A DNA stretch of 64,000 bases from Desmodesmus armatus (taxonomy: Eukaryota > Chlorophyta > Chlorophyceae > Sphaeropleales > Scenedesmaceae): the NCBI GenBank assembly GCA_007449985.2, contig VIIQ02000123.1, positions 91,452 to 155,451 of the forward strand, in the 5' to 3' direction. Of this stretch, positions 1 to 12,841 are shown piece by piece (within the stretch, counting starts at the first letter, position 1; each line of letters begins with the position of its first letter). The notes below the pieces were generated by a model that saw only the letters and a list, made by a program, of their open reading frames with translations, was not told where the DNA came from and made no database searches. The position numbers and the translations under genes were made by a program.

Positions 1-204
1 AGCTGGCCGATTTTTTTCAAAAAGATAGAAAGAAAAAATTTGCTTTTGCTGCCCGTAAAGTGCCTCATCACACTCAGCACAGTACACAGTGAGCCAAGGG
101 TTGGGGGGCCCGAAGCTCGTCTAGCTTCAGCTGCACATGCATATGCATCACTATCCACTTGTTTCCGTTGACAGACACGGCAGCTGCAGCCTCTGCGATC
201 TTAC

Positions 205-350
205 TACAACAGTACACCCCTGCCTACCCCACACAGTCTTCAACTGCACAGCCATACCAACAACCAATGTGACGGTCAACTTCTGCAATGGCTGCACTTC
301 AACTTTGCGCATGCACACAAGAATAAGACGTTCAGCACTGCTGCACACAG
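205..350. repeat. Dispersed repeat, copy 1
   Basis: This stretch resembles 24893-25020 in the same orientation. Both contain a cagtacac start, a ctgcctaccc block, a cacagccanaccaac block and a gtgacngncaact block in the same order. No coding meaning is visible. The rest of 1-640 holds no gene I can support; the first 50 bases are A/T-rich. Confidence 0.5.
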
Positions 351-639
351 TACAGAGCGCTGCTGAAATGAAGAAGTGCCACAAATACACACCAAGCCAA
401 CAGCAACCATGGCACCTTGGGGCTAATCTCAGCAACAGCAGTGCACAAATCCTTTCCCAACTCAACATCTAATAAGTCTGTCCTCACACGGGAGCCACAC
501 ACAGCTGGCAGTACTGATGTAGGTCCATGCTTCATGTTGCAGGCAGGCTTCGACAGTGGCAGCCGGCAGCAAGTCCACCACAACATGCACAGTGACAAAT
601 GGATCAACAGCAGGCAAGAGGCCTTACCTCAACAGCAGG

Positions 640-1060
640 CAAGAGGCCTTAAGGCGATCCAAGCCCACACTCTCCCTGCAGCAGCACCTGCCAGCACATC
701 AACAACTGCTGCATCTTCAGCCCCAGCCCAAGCCCCAGCAGCAGCTGTGCTGAGCACTGCGCACTCGGGCTTGTACCGGTTCCAGGCTGCCCGCTGACAG
801 GCACACCTACACTACCACTGGTAGTGTGACGGTCACATGGGGCAGCCCGCGCACACGTGGCTGCGCCCTGACACTGACGCCAGCTCCGACGCGCTTGCAG
901 CGAGAGTTGTTGCACAGGAGAGGAGTGCAGGGCCTGCCCTGTGGCCTGCAGCTGCTGTGCCTGGAGCGGCAGTTGCGCCCTTGGAGTGGGCTGCCACATC
1001 AGGTGCCACACTCACCTGGATGGACAGTGCGAACACAGCATGCGAGATTCATGGTTGAAC
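640..1060 (-). pseudogene. MYND zinc-finger gene remnant (3' end only)
   Basis: On the minus strand the second half of the family's finger can be read in pieces: [15 protein letters not shown], then two stops, then CACQRAAWN followed by an Ala-rich tail. The first Cys pair is scrambled, so no functional finger remains. It lies just downstream of MYND1, as the remnant at 31020-31420 lies downstream of MYND6, so it belongs to the duplicated block. The span 1061-1359 holds no other gene. Confidence 0.7.
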
Positions 1061-1359
1061 TACAAGCCGCTTGTCAGCAAGCTACACAGCAGTCAACTCT
1101 CCCCAGCCAATAATCATGTACTTTATCAACATACATGCTGTGACTGCAGCACTGTCTCAGCAAGCTACAGAGCAGTCGGCCTCCCCCCAGTTGATAAAGC
1201 TCACGTAATGCAGGGTTGTGCATGCAGACCACGCCTGTTATGGCCCCAACGACACACGGGCTGAAGGCTGATACCTGCTGCTGCTGTCACAACATGTATT
1301 TGAAAGACATATATCAAGCTCGCAGCAGTCAAGCGTTTTCAACGACTCACCTGCACCAT

Positions 1360-3468
1360 TCAAGATGCAGTAGATGCAGGCCAACTCCAGAACATCCAAT
1401 TGCTGCCCTGCGGTGCTGGATCTGCCGCCAGCGGGGTTCCAGCCACAGCCTCTGCAGCCCCTGTTCCACCATCAGCAGCAGCAGCAGAGGCAGCATTCAG
1501 CACCGTGCACACAGGCTGGTGCTGCGGTGCTGCATCTGCTGCCAGCGGTGTTCCTGCCGCAGCCTGTGCAGCCCCTGTTCCACCATCAGCAGCAGCAGCC
1601 GCACTTGGCGCTGCGCGCAAGGGCTTGTGCTGCGGTGCTGAATCTGCTGCCAGTGGTGTCCCTGCCGCAGCCTCTGCAGCCCCTGTGCAACTACCAGCAG
1701 CAGCGGCAGCAGCCGCACACAGCGCTGCACACACGGGCCTGTGCTGCCTCCATGCTGCCCTCTGACACGCACGCCCACAATACCGAGCCACAAGGCACCC
1801 CGCACAGATGCAGCTGCGCCCCGACACTGACGCCAGCTCCGACAGCCCCGCCATGTTCAAACAACCAGGGTTGTTGCACACGCCGGGCACAGCATAGGTG
1901 CACAAGGCCAGCCCTGTGGCCTGCAGCTGCTGGGCTGCCGCCTGCCGTCCTGCTGCATCAGACGGGCAGTCCTGGTGTTGTGCCAAAAACTGCTGCAGCT
2001 GCTGCAGCACCGGCATGGGCGCATAGCCCGCGGCGGTAAGCTGCTCACACGTGCTGTCTACAGCCAGCCACAGCTGCAGCACTGAAAGTGGGTGAGTAAG
2101 ACCCCAACCCCGCAGCAAGGTTGCGTCTGTCTGCAGCTCCGCAGCCCACTGCAGGCAGCAGCGACCCAAGATGACCACACTCGGCAGCATGGCTACTGCA
2201 ACTGCAGGGCCGCTGCTCCTGTCTGTTTCCCCTGCAATGTCCATCTGCTCGCTGTCTACAGCAGCGCCAACGAGCAGCGCTGATGCTGCAGAAGCGGCAG
2301 CAAAGTACTGTCGTGCTGCCACGCCCCGTATGCTGAACTTGACCATGGTGGCCAGCAGGCTGTGCAGCTGGCACTGCACCTTGGATCCCGGCCCCGCCGC
2401 AAGCGCTAACAGCACCAGAGGAGAGTGGATCCCCTCGGACGCATTGTGACAGAGCGCCTCACTCAGCGCTACACCATACTGCTGCAGTCTGTCACCACCA
2501 GCACCAGCTCCTTGTACTGCTGCTGGCAGCGCTGCAACCATGCCGCCAGTACCACTGCCTGCTGCTGCCGGTGCTGCTGCCTGCAGTGCAGCTTCACAGC
2601 GCAATGCTCCCTCACAAAAGCTGAAGATGTCACGTGCATTTGCCAGGAAGGCACCCTGGGCGTGCAGGACACAGCTGTACTTGGCCTGTCGGACGAACGA
2701 TCCCGTTGCTGCTGCTGGTGGTGGTGGCGACCCCACTACTGCAGCGCCAGGGGCTGGCACTACAGAGCAGGCCATCAATTCCAACAGGCCCAGCAAGCAT
2801 GCTAGCACTCCTTCTGCGGGCGCACTAGGTGGCTGCCCCACAGGTGATGCTGCTGGCTGCTGCTGCTGCTGCCGATGCAAGTGTTGCATGCCAAGGCGTG
2901 TCACCAGCGGCAGCAGCTCTGTCAGCACAGCCTCTGTGGGTGCCAACGCACACCACTCAGCAGGCTGCCGGCGCGCCTGCTGCTGCTGTGACAGGTCACG
3001 GGTGTCCTGCTGCGACCCAAACGGAGATGGCAGCAGCTGCAGTGCCAGCTGAGGGCCCGTGTCGCGGGCCAGGTCACGTGCTGCTTGGGCCCCTGGGTGA
3101 CGGTCAGGTATGCTGGCTGTCAGCTGCAGCACTGCCAAGTTGAGCAGCAGGTGTGTCTCCCACTGCAGCAGCAGCTGCGCGCTGAAGGCACCTTTGGTGT
3201 GGTTCATCTGCGCACGACAAAAAGAGCATTGCAAGGCAGTCGATATGCAGCATGTCATGATACATAACCACATGAAAACCCACACCTCACAGTAAAAGAT
3301 GAGCACTGGCGTGGAGAAGAGTAAATTAGAGTGAAGTGTGATGGAGTGCAGTGCCACTGCACTCTTCTCGGAGAAGATAAGGATAGAGTAGGGTAGAGAG
3401 GAGTGGCGTGGGGTGGAGTATATGGCATGATGGAGTACACTATACCGCACCATCATCACAGCACTGCC

Positions 3469-3501
<33 letters not shown>

Positions 3502-5388
3502 CCTGTCAGTATAGACACCATGCCCTTCCAAAAGGGTCACCCGACCCAGTCGCAGGTGTGTGCTCACATTGCACGCAAGTACTGCAGCTTGAGCACATGC
3601 AGCCAACAGCATATGCAGCTAACAACAAGGTGCTTCAGTAGCGGCTGCACAACCCACTGTAGCAGTATCGCGCCATCTTGTGGTGAGCACATTCCCTTCT
3701 GACCACACGCAAGCAGGATACATGAAGATTCTTCAAACTCTGGATGACAGGCTTGCTCACATCCAGTGAGGAAAAAATACACCACACAACAGATCACCAA
3801 CTCACTTGGTACAGAAGTACTTGGCCGTAGGTAGATACCACTTCTTCCAAATTGTTCATAGCCGTAAACCCTTCAGCCTTGAGCAGCCTTCCGGCCTGCA
3901 GCATTGTCTCCTTAGTGACGCCCAGTATGTCAAAAACGCCGCAGGACAGCGGCGTCAGGCTGTCCAGCCGCACACCGCTGCTGAGGTCGCCGCTGTCACC
4001 GCTGCCGCTGCCGCTGCTGCTACCGGTACCAGCCTGCCGCCGCTGCTGCCGTGTCTCAGCAGCAGCGGAGTGGCGGCCCCTGCGGCTTCCCACCCCTGGT
4101 GCACTGCTGCTTGTTGCTGGTGCGGCTGCAGCCCCGGTCCCAGCATTAGTGCTGCTGTCCAGCCCAGCAGAGTGGCGACCAACACTATCCTGATGCACGA
4201 CATAAAGTCAGGTGACAGCAGCAGCTCCTGTGCTGCAGGAGATGACTCCGGTGTGTCCCTGTGCAAGAGCACCGGCATCATCAGCCCCAAGCAGCGACAT
4301 TTGCTGATGAAACTGCTGTCAAGTGCTGCAAACTCGCCAACCTGCGCCGGCAGCTGCTCCTGCTTTTGCTGCCACAGCTGCTGCAGCCTGCTGGAGGCTT
4401 GGAGCCCTGTGAGGATCAGGCGCATGGCTGCAGGTGCTGCAGGCAGGGCTGCTTCACATGTGGAGGCCTTCTGCTGTGGCAGCGTGCTGCTGGCCAGCTG
4501 AAACGCCTTCAGCAGCGCATAGCACAGCTTATCTGCCTCCTGGTAATGCGATAGATGCTTCTGGATGCTGTCCTGCTGCGTGGTTGCAGATATTGCTGCG
4601 CTGCTACTGCTGGCACTAGTGCTGCTGGTGGCTGCTGCGATGGCTGCTACTGCTGCTGTGAGCTGAGCCGCTGCAGCATCCATGGCAGGAATCAGGTGCT
4701 GCATCAGCTGTGAGTCCTGCAGCTGCTGCCGCACTGCGGCTGCAGCACGGGACCCTGGGGACGTGCGACTGACAAGTATGGCTTTGGTCAACCATGTATT
4801 CAGCGCATGACAAACCAGCGGCACCAACAGCTGGCGTGGCTGCTGAAGGGCTTGTATGGTTAGTGCTGCCAGCTTGGCTGTAACCTGAACATAGCAGCAC
4901 AGCACGAACACAATGAGAAAAATCTGCGTGGCTGAGGCGGAATGATCGAAGGTGTCAGCCACTATGGCTCAGCCATAGTTCGCGGCGAACATATGCGCTG
5001 TGCATGTCATGCATGGTCCTCAGCTGGGAACAACTGGATGGCTGAGTATGCTAAATGGTACCAGGGCCTGACACACAGACAGCAACACATGGCCTGACAC
5101 TCGTTTTTGCACGGTCCTGGTATATTAGCCAGACGTATAGCCATGATGGTTGCAGCACATGCCATCACCAGCCTACGGTAGCATCCTTCCCCATGCCAGC
5201 ACACTCACCTGCATGTCCTGCACCAGCCTCTTCCATGCAGCATTTGGCAAGGGTGCCTGCTCGTCGAGCCTTCCCAATGTCTGACCCAAAGCAAGAACGG
5301 CAGCAGCTCGCGCAACACCTGCTGTGCCAAGCAGCTGTTGCACCTCCGTAATGCATGCTGCCCAGGCAGCTACTGCCGCGTTGGCCAT
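1360..5388 (-). CDS. MYND1: large MYND-type zinc-finger protein, three exons
   Basis: Exons read 5388-5209, 4884-3806 and 3207-1360, with GT-AG borders and phase 0 at each join. The ATG at 5388 opens an N-terminal helix-like segment ([13 protein letters not shown]), as in the paralogues. Exon 2 holds the conserved block [18 protein letters not shown]. Exon 3 holds [28 protein letters not shown] and a C-terminal MYND finger with CNNPGC, CAGC, YCGRAC and HRPVC as metal ligands. MYND fingers usually bind peptides in partner proteins; the role of the long N-terminal region is unknown. Exon 2 is 1079 nt and shifts frame at the CCC run 4163-4165, where MYND6 has CCCC. Adding one base restores about 1035 residues, so this may be an assembly error. 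Exon 3 lacks a short segment (the HQLPRPAAY region) that the paralogues have. Confidence 0.8.
1390..1745 (-). repeat. C-terminal protein repeat of MYND1
   Basis: After the finger, a unit of about 37 residues is repeated about three times ([13 protein letters not shown] followed by QHxP and an Ala-rich run ending DGG). Each unit begins with a degenerate copy of the finger's own QHRPVC end, so the array seems to have grown by duplication of the end of the MYND coding sequence. Confidence 0.7.
3290..3510. repeat. Intron repeat: degenerate GAGTG pentamers and CAG run
   Basis: Within MYND1 intron 2 there is a run of purine-rich pentamer-like units (gagtggag, gtagagag, gtggagta) followed by (CAG)n near 3472-3500. 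The same arrangement occurs in MYND6 intron 2 at about 33660-33850, confirming that the two introns are copies. Confidence 0.7.
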
Positions 5389-5974
5389 CAACAGCGTGGT
5401 GAGGCCTGTGTGATGAGCAGGAGTTTCTTTGAGCTGATTTCCGCGTTTTTCGATAGCTTCCAGCTGTGTACATCAGCCACAGAGCATGCAGTGCATGAAA
5501 AACATGTTCTGTACAGCACATACACAAACAGCACTGTGGACAGTGCAGCAGACTTCACTCACTGCAGGCTGAATGAATTGGTCCATTTCAGACGTCGTCA
5601 GACAAGCGGTATCTTCCTGCTGCTTCAGTAGGTGCCTGGTTCCGGTTGATGTCGATGACTGCTGATGAATATATGCGTGTGAGAAGAAATGTACTTCAAA
5701 AACAACCACAATCTCAAGGATCCCTCACCTGATAGTGACGATGGTGCAGGCCTTTGGGAGGGTTTGGCGCCCTGTGACTGCCACACATGTGTGATGCGGG
5801 TACAGGTCACCAAGCTTGTTTCTACGATGTGGTGGTCACGGCTCGGAATTTCTTATCTTGAAATAAGAATGGGTTGGTGCCGAAGGAGAGAGAAAACGTA
5901 GACCGTAGACTTGCTTGAAATGTCGATGTTGAACTCATGCTCTGTGGTTGCGGACCACTGTTCAGGGTGACATA
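5389..5974. other. 5' flank of MYND1, no gene seen
   Basis: This gap lies between the MYND1 start codon and the F-box/FBA fragment. It is alignable by eye with 35746-36411 upstream of MYND6 (for example the ggttccggttgatgtcgatga block near 5640 and 36000). It presumably carries the MYND1 promoter; I see no clear TATA element. Confidence 0.5.
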
Positions 5975-7260
5975 TCACTCGACAGGGTATGGAGCAGTCC
6001 TGTCCAGAAAGGTCGAGACACGCAGTCCTGCTGGTGTAAAGGATTGCTGCACCACCCTGTCCTGCCAGCCTGCCAGGTAGTCATCAGCCCCAAGGCCATC
6101 CACTTGATCCCGCCTGATGAACACAAGCCATGCGCCCACAAACCAGACAACAACACTGCCGCCACTGATTTCACCACCACCAGCACCACCACTGCTGCCC
6201 CCACTGCTGATGCCAGGCCCCGATACTGTTGGCTGTTCTCCTGCTGCCAAGTCCCCTGCAGTGCCCCGCCTGCTGCACCCTTGGCCCCGCCCTCTCAGCA
6301 GCACCACTGCTCTGCCCATGCCATTGGGACAGCTGGGAACAACATACACATACCTGCAGGTGCAGCAGCACAACGACTGATGTCAGCACAGCCTCCTCGC
6401 CGCGTAAGGTTACACAAGCAGCACATGCAAGCAGTACACAAAGAGCGCTGGGGCGCCCCAACGACCCCATCCCTGCCAAGCAGAACCAAACAACACCCAC
6501 CCAAGCAGAACAAACCAATATCAATCCCAAGCAGAACCAGATGATCTCCAGAAGCCTGGACTTGTTACCAGGTAGGCCTGGCACTGCCTGATCATCAATA
6601 CCAGGGGCCTCGGCCTGTGTTTGAGCCAAGCCCCAAGTTCAGGCCCAATCCCAGCCCACCCCTCCTCACCTGCGCCATCTGCGGATGCCTGCTGGTGTCA
6701 TCACACTCAATGGCTGAGCTCCTGCTGCAAGGGCTCCTGCAGTTCCCCTCCTGCGCCTGCCCTCTCAAGAGCACTGCAGCCCTGAGCATGCCGTGAGGGC
6801 GGCTGCGAACAGCCACGCATCCCTGCAGCCACAACACACCCAACACCATGTCAGCACGACAGCAAAAAATGTCCAGGGGCAAAAGATCACCAAATTGAAC
6901 GCACCAGCAGCGCCGAACATTCAAAAGCTCAAAAGCTTACCAGTGCGAACCCACCCAAAGCCAGGTAACCCCAACCCCCATTCGGCTAATTACACCCCAG
7001 CGTCACTCCTAGCCCCTCCTCACCTGTGCTGGGCCCCCCCAGGCTACAGCACAAGGTGCTTGCTGAAGAAGTGGTGGCTGCTGTCAGTGACCACAAAGGT
7101 CTGGAAGCTGCGCAGCGGGACCTGACCATCAGTAAGCATCAGCGCAGCAGCAGACTGGGCACAAGATGCCTGTGTGCCAAGCTCGTGAGCAGTCACGTCT
7201 CCCACGAAGGTCCCAGAACCTGAGGCAGCAACAAGAACAGCAGGTGACATCACGCACACA
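5975..7260 (-). pseudogene. F-box/FBA gene fragment, copy A (3' exons only)
   Basis: The segment matches exons 5 and 6 of the complete gene at 36412-39565. The exon 5 part contains VPLRSFQTFVVTDSSHHFFS at about 7060-7130. The exon 6 part contains RYVYVVPSCPNGM and GRAVVLLRGR near 6290-6350 and ends DDYLAGWQDRVVQ. A second, more diverged exon 6 copy (PHGMLRAAVLLRGQ) lies near 6740-6860. The F-box exons and the first half of the FBA domain are absent, because MYND2 begins directly to the right. Frames are kept in the recognisable parts, but no complete gene can be built. Confidence 0.7.
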
Positions 7261-7482
7261 TAGCATCAACATTATATGCCTGGCACTGCTCTCTGCATGC
7301 AGTCCCTATGACACATGTGATGAAGGCTGACACCTTATGCTGCTGTGCGCACATGCCCCATTCAACACACACTGCACGGCAGCACTCAAGCTTATGTCAG
7401 GCCGCACCTGCACCACCTCAGACATGATGTAGACACCTTGCCTGGTGCTGCTGCAGCTGTTGCTGCTGCCAATCGGTGCTGG

Positions 7483-8717
7483 CTATGCTGCCAGCGGTGC
7501 TCCTGCCCCTGTGCCAGCAGTGGCAGTAGCAGCTGCACTCAGCGCTTCACAAACAGGCCTGTGCTGCGTCCGATGTGCCTTCTGACACGCGCGCCCACAA
7601 TACCAGGCCACACAGCAGCCGCTGCACATGTGGCTGCCCCCCGACACTGAATCAAGCTCCGACAGGTGCGACATGTTGATGCAACTAGGGTTGTTGCACA
7701 TGCCGGGAACAGCAAAAGAGCACAGGGCTAACCCTATGGGCTGCAGCTGCTGGGCTGCCGCCAGCAATCCTGTTGTGAAAGTGTCTGGTGGGTCTTCCTC
7801 CAAGACCTGCAGTGCAACGCGCAACTGCTCAAGCTGCTGCAGCACTGGCACTGCCGCATAGCCAGCAGCGGTCAGCTGGTCACAAGTGCTGCCTGCAGCC
7901 AGCCACTGGTGCACTGCTGGCAGCAGCACAGTGAGACCCCATGTCAGGGGCTCGTGCACTACCAAGGAGCACATATCACACCCCTGCTTGCACTGATGTT
8001 GCTGCTGCTGCTGGCCGCTAAGGTTTTGCTCCTCCTGCATCTGCTGAGCCCACTGCACGCAGCAACGGCCAGCGATGACCACACTGGGCAGCATGGCAAC
8101 TGCAGAAGTGTCATCGCTTGTCACGCTGCTGCACTCTGGTGCAGCAGCAACCACCCCAGCTGCCACGGTCCCAACGTGCTGCTGCTGCTGGGTGTCTTTA
8201 GAAGTGCCAAAAAGCAGCGCCGAGGCTGCATGACCAGCAGCAGCACGGCACTGCAGCGCTGCCTTGCTCCCAAGTGTGCCCTTACCCCACCCGCTGAGCT
8301 TGACCATGGTGGCCAGCAGGCTGTGCAGCTGGCGCTGCACCTGCGAGCCCGGCCCCGCTGCAAGCGCCAACAGCACCAGAGAGCCTGCTTCGTTTGGGTG
8401 GTCCTTGTTGTAGCACAACAGAGACAACAATGTGGCGTAGTCCTGCAATTGGACACCACCAGCACTAGCTCCCTGTGCTGCTGCTGCTGCGGCGGCGCCT
8501 AGGCCGGCAGCAGCACCAGTAACGCTGCCGGCTGCTGCCATTGCTGCCGTTGCTGCTATCTCGTGCAGTGCAGCTTCACAGCGCAGACCTGCCTCACAGA
8601 AGCTGAGGACCCCACCAGCATGCGCCAGTAAAGCATCCTGAACGGTGCAGCTGTAGGTGTCGCAGTGATTGCGAGGTCCTGCCGCTGCTGCTGCCGCAGC
8701 TGCATCTGCTGGTGACC

Positions 8718-8749
<32 letters not shown>

Positions 8750-9339
8750 TCTGGTTTCTCCTCTGCTGCTGCTGCTGGTGACCCCTCTGCTGCTGCTGGT
8801 GACCCCACTGCTGCTGTTGCAGCGTCAGATGCTGGCAGCACGGAGGAGGTTAGTAAGGATACCAGACCCTTCATGCATGACTGCACTGTGGCTGTGATCA
8901 CGGTAGGTGGCTGCCCCAAGGGGGAGGCTGCTGGCTGCTGCTGTTGCCACCACTGCTGCTGCTGCTGCACCACCTCTGCCAAGCCAATGCGGGTCAGCAG
9001 CGGCAGCAGCTCTGTCAGCAGAGGTGCTGTGGGTGCCACTGCACACCACTCAGCAGGCTGCTGCTGCTGCGACTCACATGGGGACGGCAGCAGCTGCAGT
9101 GCCAGCTGTGGGCCTGTGTAGCTTGCTGGTCGAGGCAGCTTGTGCAGGCCAGCCTCACGACACAGACTGCGTAGAGTATCACAGCTACACAGCTGACACG
9201 CCAGAGCCCGTGCTGTCCGTGCCCCAGGGCAACTGTCAGGTATGCTTGCTGTCAGCTGTAGCACTGCCAAGCCCAACAGCAGTTCTGTTTCCAGCTGCAG
9301 CAGCAGCTGTGCATTGAAGGCACCCTTGGCTTGGTCCAC
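7483..9339 (-). pseudogene. MYND2: family copy with exon 3 only
   Basis: A single open frame of 619 codons corresponds to exon 3 of the family. It starts at the usual acceptor (AG before GTGGACCAAG) and runs to the stop at 7483. It contains [61 protein letters not shown] and the finger CNNPSC, CSGC, YCGRAC, HRPVC. Upstream, where exons 1 and 2 should be, there is only unrelated sequence and then an F-box/FBA remnant. It is therefore 5'-truncated. The frame is open above the acceptor and has an ATG about seven codons upstream, so a short protein could still be made. The intact frame argues that truncation is recent or that the product is used. Confidence 0.75.
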
Positions 9340-9899
9340 CTGTGCACAGCAAGACAGCATCACACAAAATCGGCAGGTAGAATGGGACAGGTTTGAAAAA
9401 TTGATGTTGTTCACCCGGGTGTGGGGTGCTGAGCAATGCTCTGTGAGCTCGGCTGATGAATCCCGAAAGTGACACAACTTGTACGTACTCCAACCATGAG
9501 GGAAGCAAACACGGGAGTGCAACTTAATAAACCGAAGGACACCTTTTTCTGGCTTGCTGCACACAGGGTTATACAGCATTGGCGCGTTGATACGGTTGGT
9601 ACCTGAAATTTTGAGCTCAACACAGCAGCTGTTTGAGCTTGATCCCGGACACGTGATGTATCAAAGTAACCTTTGCAAATAGGTACGCTAGAGTACAGCG
9701 GGAGGTTCAGGGGGCGCTGGCTGCACTCAGCTGAAGGCAGCTGGCCAGCCCTGCAGGGAGCATCAGCCGCCCCAACAGTTTCTAACTGGGACGATTAGCG
9801 CCCTAGATGACAAGACACCGACGAAGTTCAGCTGAAGCGATTATGAGATGTTTTCTCAGCTTTGACCTGCAGTTCAACGGCGGCTGCCATTGTCCTGGT
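9340..9899. other. Intergenic stretch, nothing recognised
   Basis: I see no MYND exon 1 or 2 and no other coding signature here. The sequence is less GC-rich than the genes around it. Confidence 0.5.
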
Positions 9900-10560
9900 A
9901 CCAAGCTCGGCAGATCGGATGCTCCATTGCACGCCAGCCCAGACCAACCACTATGTCACCAGCCGCAGCCCCCTGCACCCAACTTGTCCTGCCAGCCTGC
10001 CAGGCAGCTTTCAAAGCCAAGGCCAGGCCTCAACAACGCCAGATTGCCTTGGCCAACTGCTAAACTGACATACACACCCTGCTGACGTCACTGCGCAGAC
10101 ACTCACCTCAATGTACCACTGCCACTGTTGTGCTGCCGCCGCTGCTTTCAAAGATTACAAACCGTGCGCTGCCAGGAACACTCAGTGCCATTCCTGCCGC
10201 AACCTGCACAACGCTCCATGACTCATGGAGCGGCTCCACTGCTGGCGCACGCCTTTGGGCTGTACGAAACAACATACGCGTCCCTGCAGCCACAACACCC
10301 CACACATCGTCATCACAGGCGGTTACCATGCAGGGTATACACGCAGCATGCCCGCAATCAGCAGTCCCAACGCTGCATCGCTGCGCAGTGTGACCGGTCT
10401 CCATGAGGACCAGGTAGCCTTCAAGTCCTGCAGCGCACCACACAGTTTCAGGCTCAGCCTCACCACCTCCTGCCCCTCCTCACCTGGCCAATCCTCTGCC
10501 GGCTGCAGTGCCATGTCTGGAAGGTGCGCAGCAGGTCAGGACACCTGACCACTCTCAGGC
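9900..10560 (-). pseudogene. F-box/FBA gene remnant, copy C
   Basis: The DNA tgtcctgccagcctgccagg, shared with the ends of copies A and B, occurs at about 9985-10005. A degenerate exon 5 end (QPAEDWPGEEG, compare VQPGEDWRR in the complete copy) lies near 10490, and an exon 6-like YVVSYSP segment lies near 10270. Frames are broken and most of the domain is missing. It sits upstream of MYND2 in the place where MYND2's first exons would be expected. Confidence 0.5.
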
Positions 10561-11283
10561 AGCAGCAGCTAAGTGCGCAGGAGGCCTGCACGGACTCAAG
10601 CCCTGGCATGGTGTGGCAGGCAGGCTGGCTCGCATGCTGTGAGTGACGAGGCTGAGCACACTGTTGGACCCTGGAACTGCTTGCTGTCCTGCAGCAGACG
10701 CAGTCTGTGCTGCATCATCGCCCACGCTGCTGCTGCTGCTACGCTGCCCTTGCCAGCAGCAGTGCCGCTGCAAGATATCTCAAGGCAGCGCCCTGCCATT
10801 GTCAGATGAAGGGCGCTACTGATACTGCCACTCTCTCAGCCATCAGGTGCTGGAGCAGTGAACTGCTTCAGCGGTGCAGGGCTTGGTATGGGCTGCTGAT
10901 GACTGCCACAGCCACCTGGAAGGGCAGTGCAAACACAGCATGCCATGAGTCACGCTTTTAGTAGAAGCCTTGTCTTGGCAAGCTTGCCCTGTAAGCTGTC
11001 ACCTGAGGCGGATCAAAGCAGAGCAGCAGGTGACGTGACCAGTATCATCGCCACAACTTGAAGTCCGACACCTCTGCATGCTATTGGTTCCTCGACAGAA
11101 TCATTCTGCAACAGTGGCAGCATCTGTAACAGTGCCTCTGACAGACCGGGCTGAAGGAAATGACATATGCTGCGCGCAGACAAACGAGCAATGCCACGTC
11201 ATGCACTGCAGCAGCCCAGCTTATGTCAGGCCGCACCTTCACCACCTCAGACCCAATGTACACCCTGAAAATCTCCAGGCGCC
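10561..11283. other. 3' flank of MYND3 with remnant similarity
   Basis: The segment 10880-10960 (gggctgctgatgactgcc then cacctggaagggcagtgc) resembles 990-1060 and 31335-31410, the sequences after the MYND1 and MYND6 blocks. It is a decayed piece of the same module. No gene is seen. Confidence 0.5.
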
Positions 11284-12788
11284 TCAACTGCTGCTGCTGC
11301 TGCCCTGCAAGTCCGGCTCTGCTGTCCGTGCTGCCTCAGCCCCTGCCCCTGCGACCCCTGTGCCACCACCAGCAGCAGCAGCGGCGGCACTCAGCGCTGC
11401 ACAGACAGGCCGGTGCTGCTTCCAGGCTGCTCGCTGACAGGCGCGCCCGCAATACCAGGCCACACGGCAGCCCCCAAACATGTGGCTGCGCCCCGACACT
11501 GACGCCAGCTCCGACGGCCCCGACATGTTTGTGCAGCCAGGATAGTTGCAGATGCCGGGCACAGCAAAGGAGCACAAGGCTAGCCCTGTGGACTGCAGCT
11601 GTTCAGCCAACACCTGCAGTGCTGCTGCTGTGTCATGTGGGCTGGCTGGCATGGGCTGGCTGCGTGCCGCCAGAAGCTGCTCCAGCTGCTGCAGCACTGG
11701 CAGAGGGGCGTAGCAAGCAGTGGCAAGCTGGGCGCAGGTGCTGCCTGCAGCCAGCCACTGCCATACAGCCCGCAGAGGCTTCTGTCCCCCCCTTTGTATG
11801 ACCTGCAGGTTCAAGCTGCTGCTGCTGTTGCTTCCGATCCTCGCCACTGGGCTCTGGCTGCTGCTCTTGGGATGGAATGCTGCCGGCTGCATCCTCAGCA
11901 TACTGCATGCAGAAGCGGCCCAAGATGAACACTGAGGGCAGCATGTCAGCAGCAGCTGCAGGGCTGCCGTTGCAGCCCATCTTCTGAAGTGGTGGTGGCA
12001 CTGCTGCTGCTCCCGCGCAATGTGGCAGCTGCTGCTGCTGCTGCTGCTGCTGTGTTTTTGCAGCAGCACCAGACAGCAGAGCTGACGCTGCACAAGCAAC
12101 ACTCATATTGCCCCTGATCCGTACACGCTCATCAAGAATGCCCTTGCACGTGGCCAGCTTGACCATGGTGGCCAGCAGGTTGTGCAGCTGGCGCTGCACC
12201 TGGGAGCCCGGCCCCGCTGCAAGCGCCAACAGCACCAGAGGAGGGGGATGGCCTGAATTGCCAGTCGCCACCTTGGGGTAGCACAAAGAAATCAGACACC
12301 AAGCACAGGCATGCACGGAATCCGTTGCATCTGCTTTTGGCACTGCTGCTGCTGCTACTGCTCCATTGCGAGCTGTCTGCACTGCTTCCTGTGTTGCTGA
12401 AGCAAGCAAAGCAGCCGCACATTGACAGCGCAGTGCCGCCTCCAAGATGCTGATGATGTCGCTGGCGTGCAGCATGAGGACATCCTGCGCATGCAGGACA
12501 TAGCTGCAGTCAGCTTGGCACTGTCCTGCTGCTGCTGCCGCTGCTGGCGCTGCTGCTGGAGCTGCTGCTGGCGCTGTTGGCGCTGCTGCTGCCGTTGCTG
12601 CTGCCGTTGCTGCTGCTGCCACTGCTGCTGCTGGTGGTGGATGTGAACTCTCTGCTGCAGCTGTGGTGCTATGGGCTGGCACCACTGAGGCCAGCAGCAA
12701 GGTTGACAGACACTCAATGATGCCCCTCACTGCCTCTGCCACTGCGCAAGATGGCTGTCTACTGGCCGGGGCTTCAGTCTGCTGCTGC

Positions 12789-12841
<53 letters not shown>

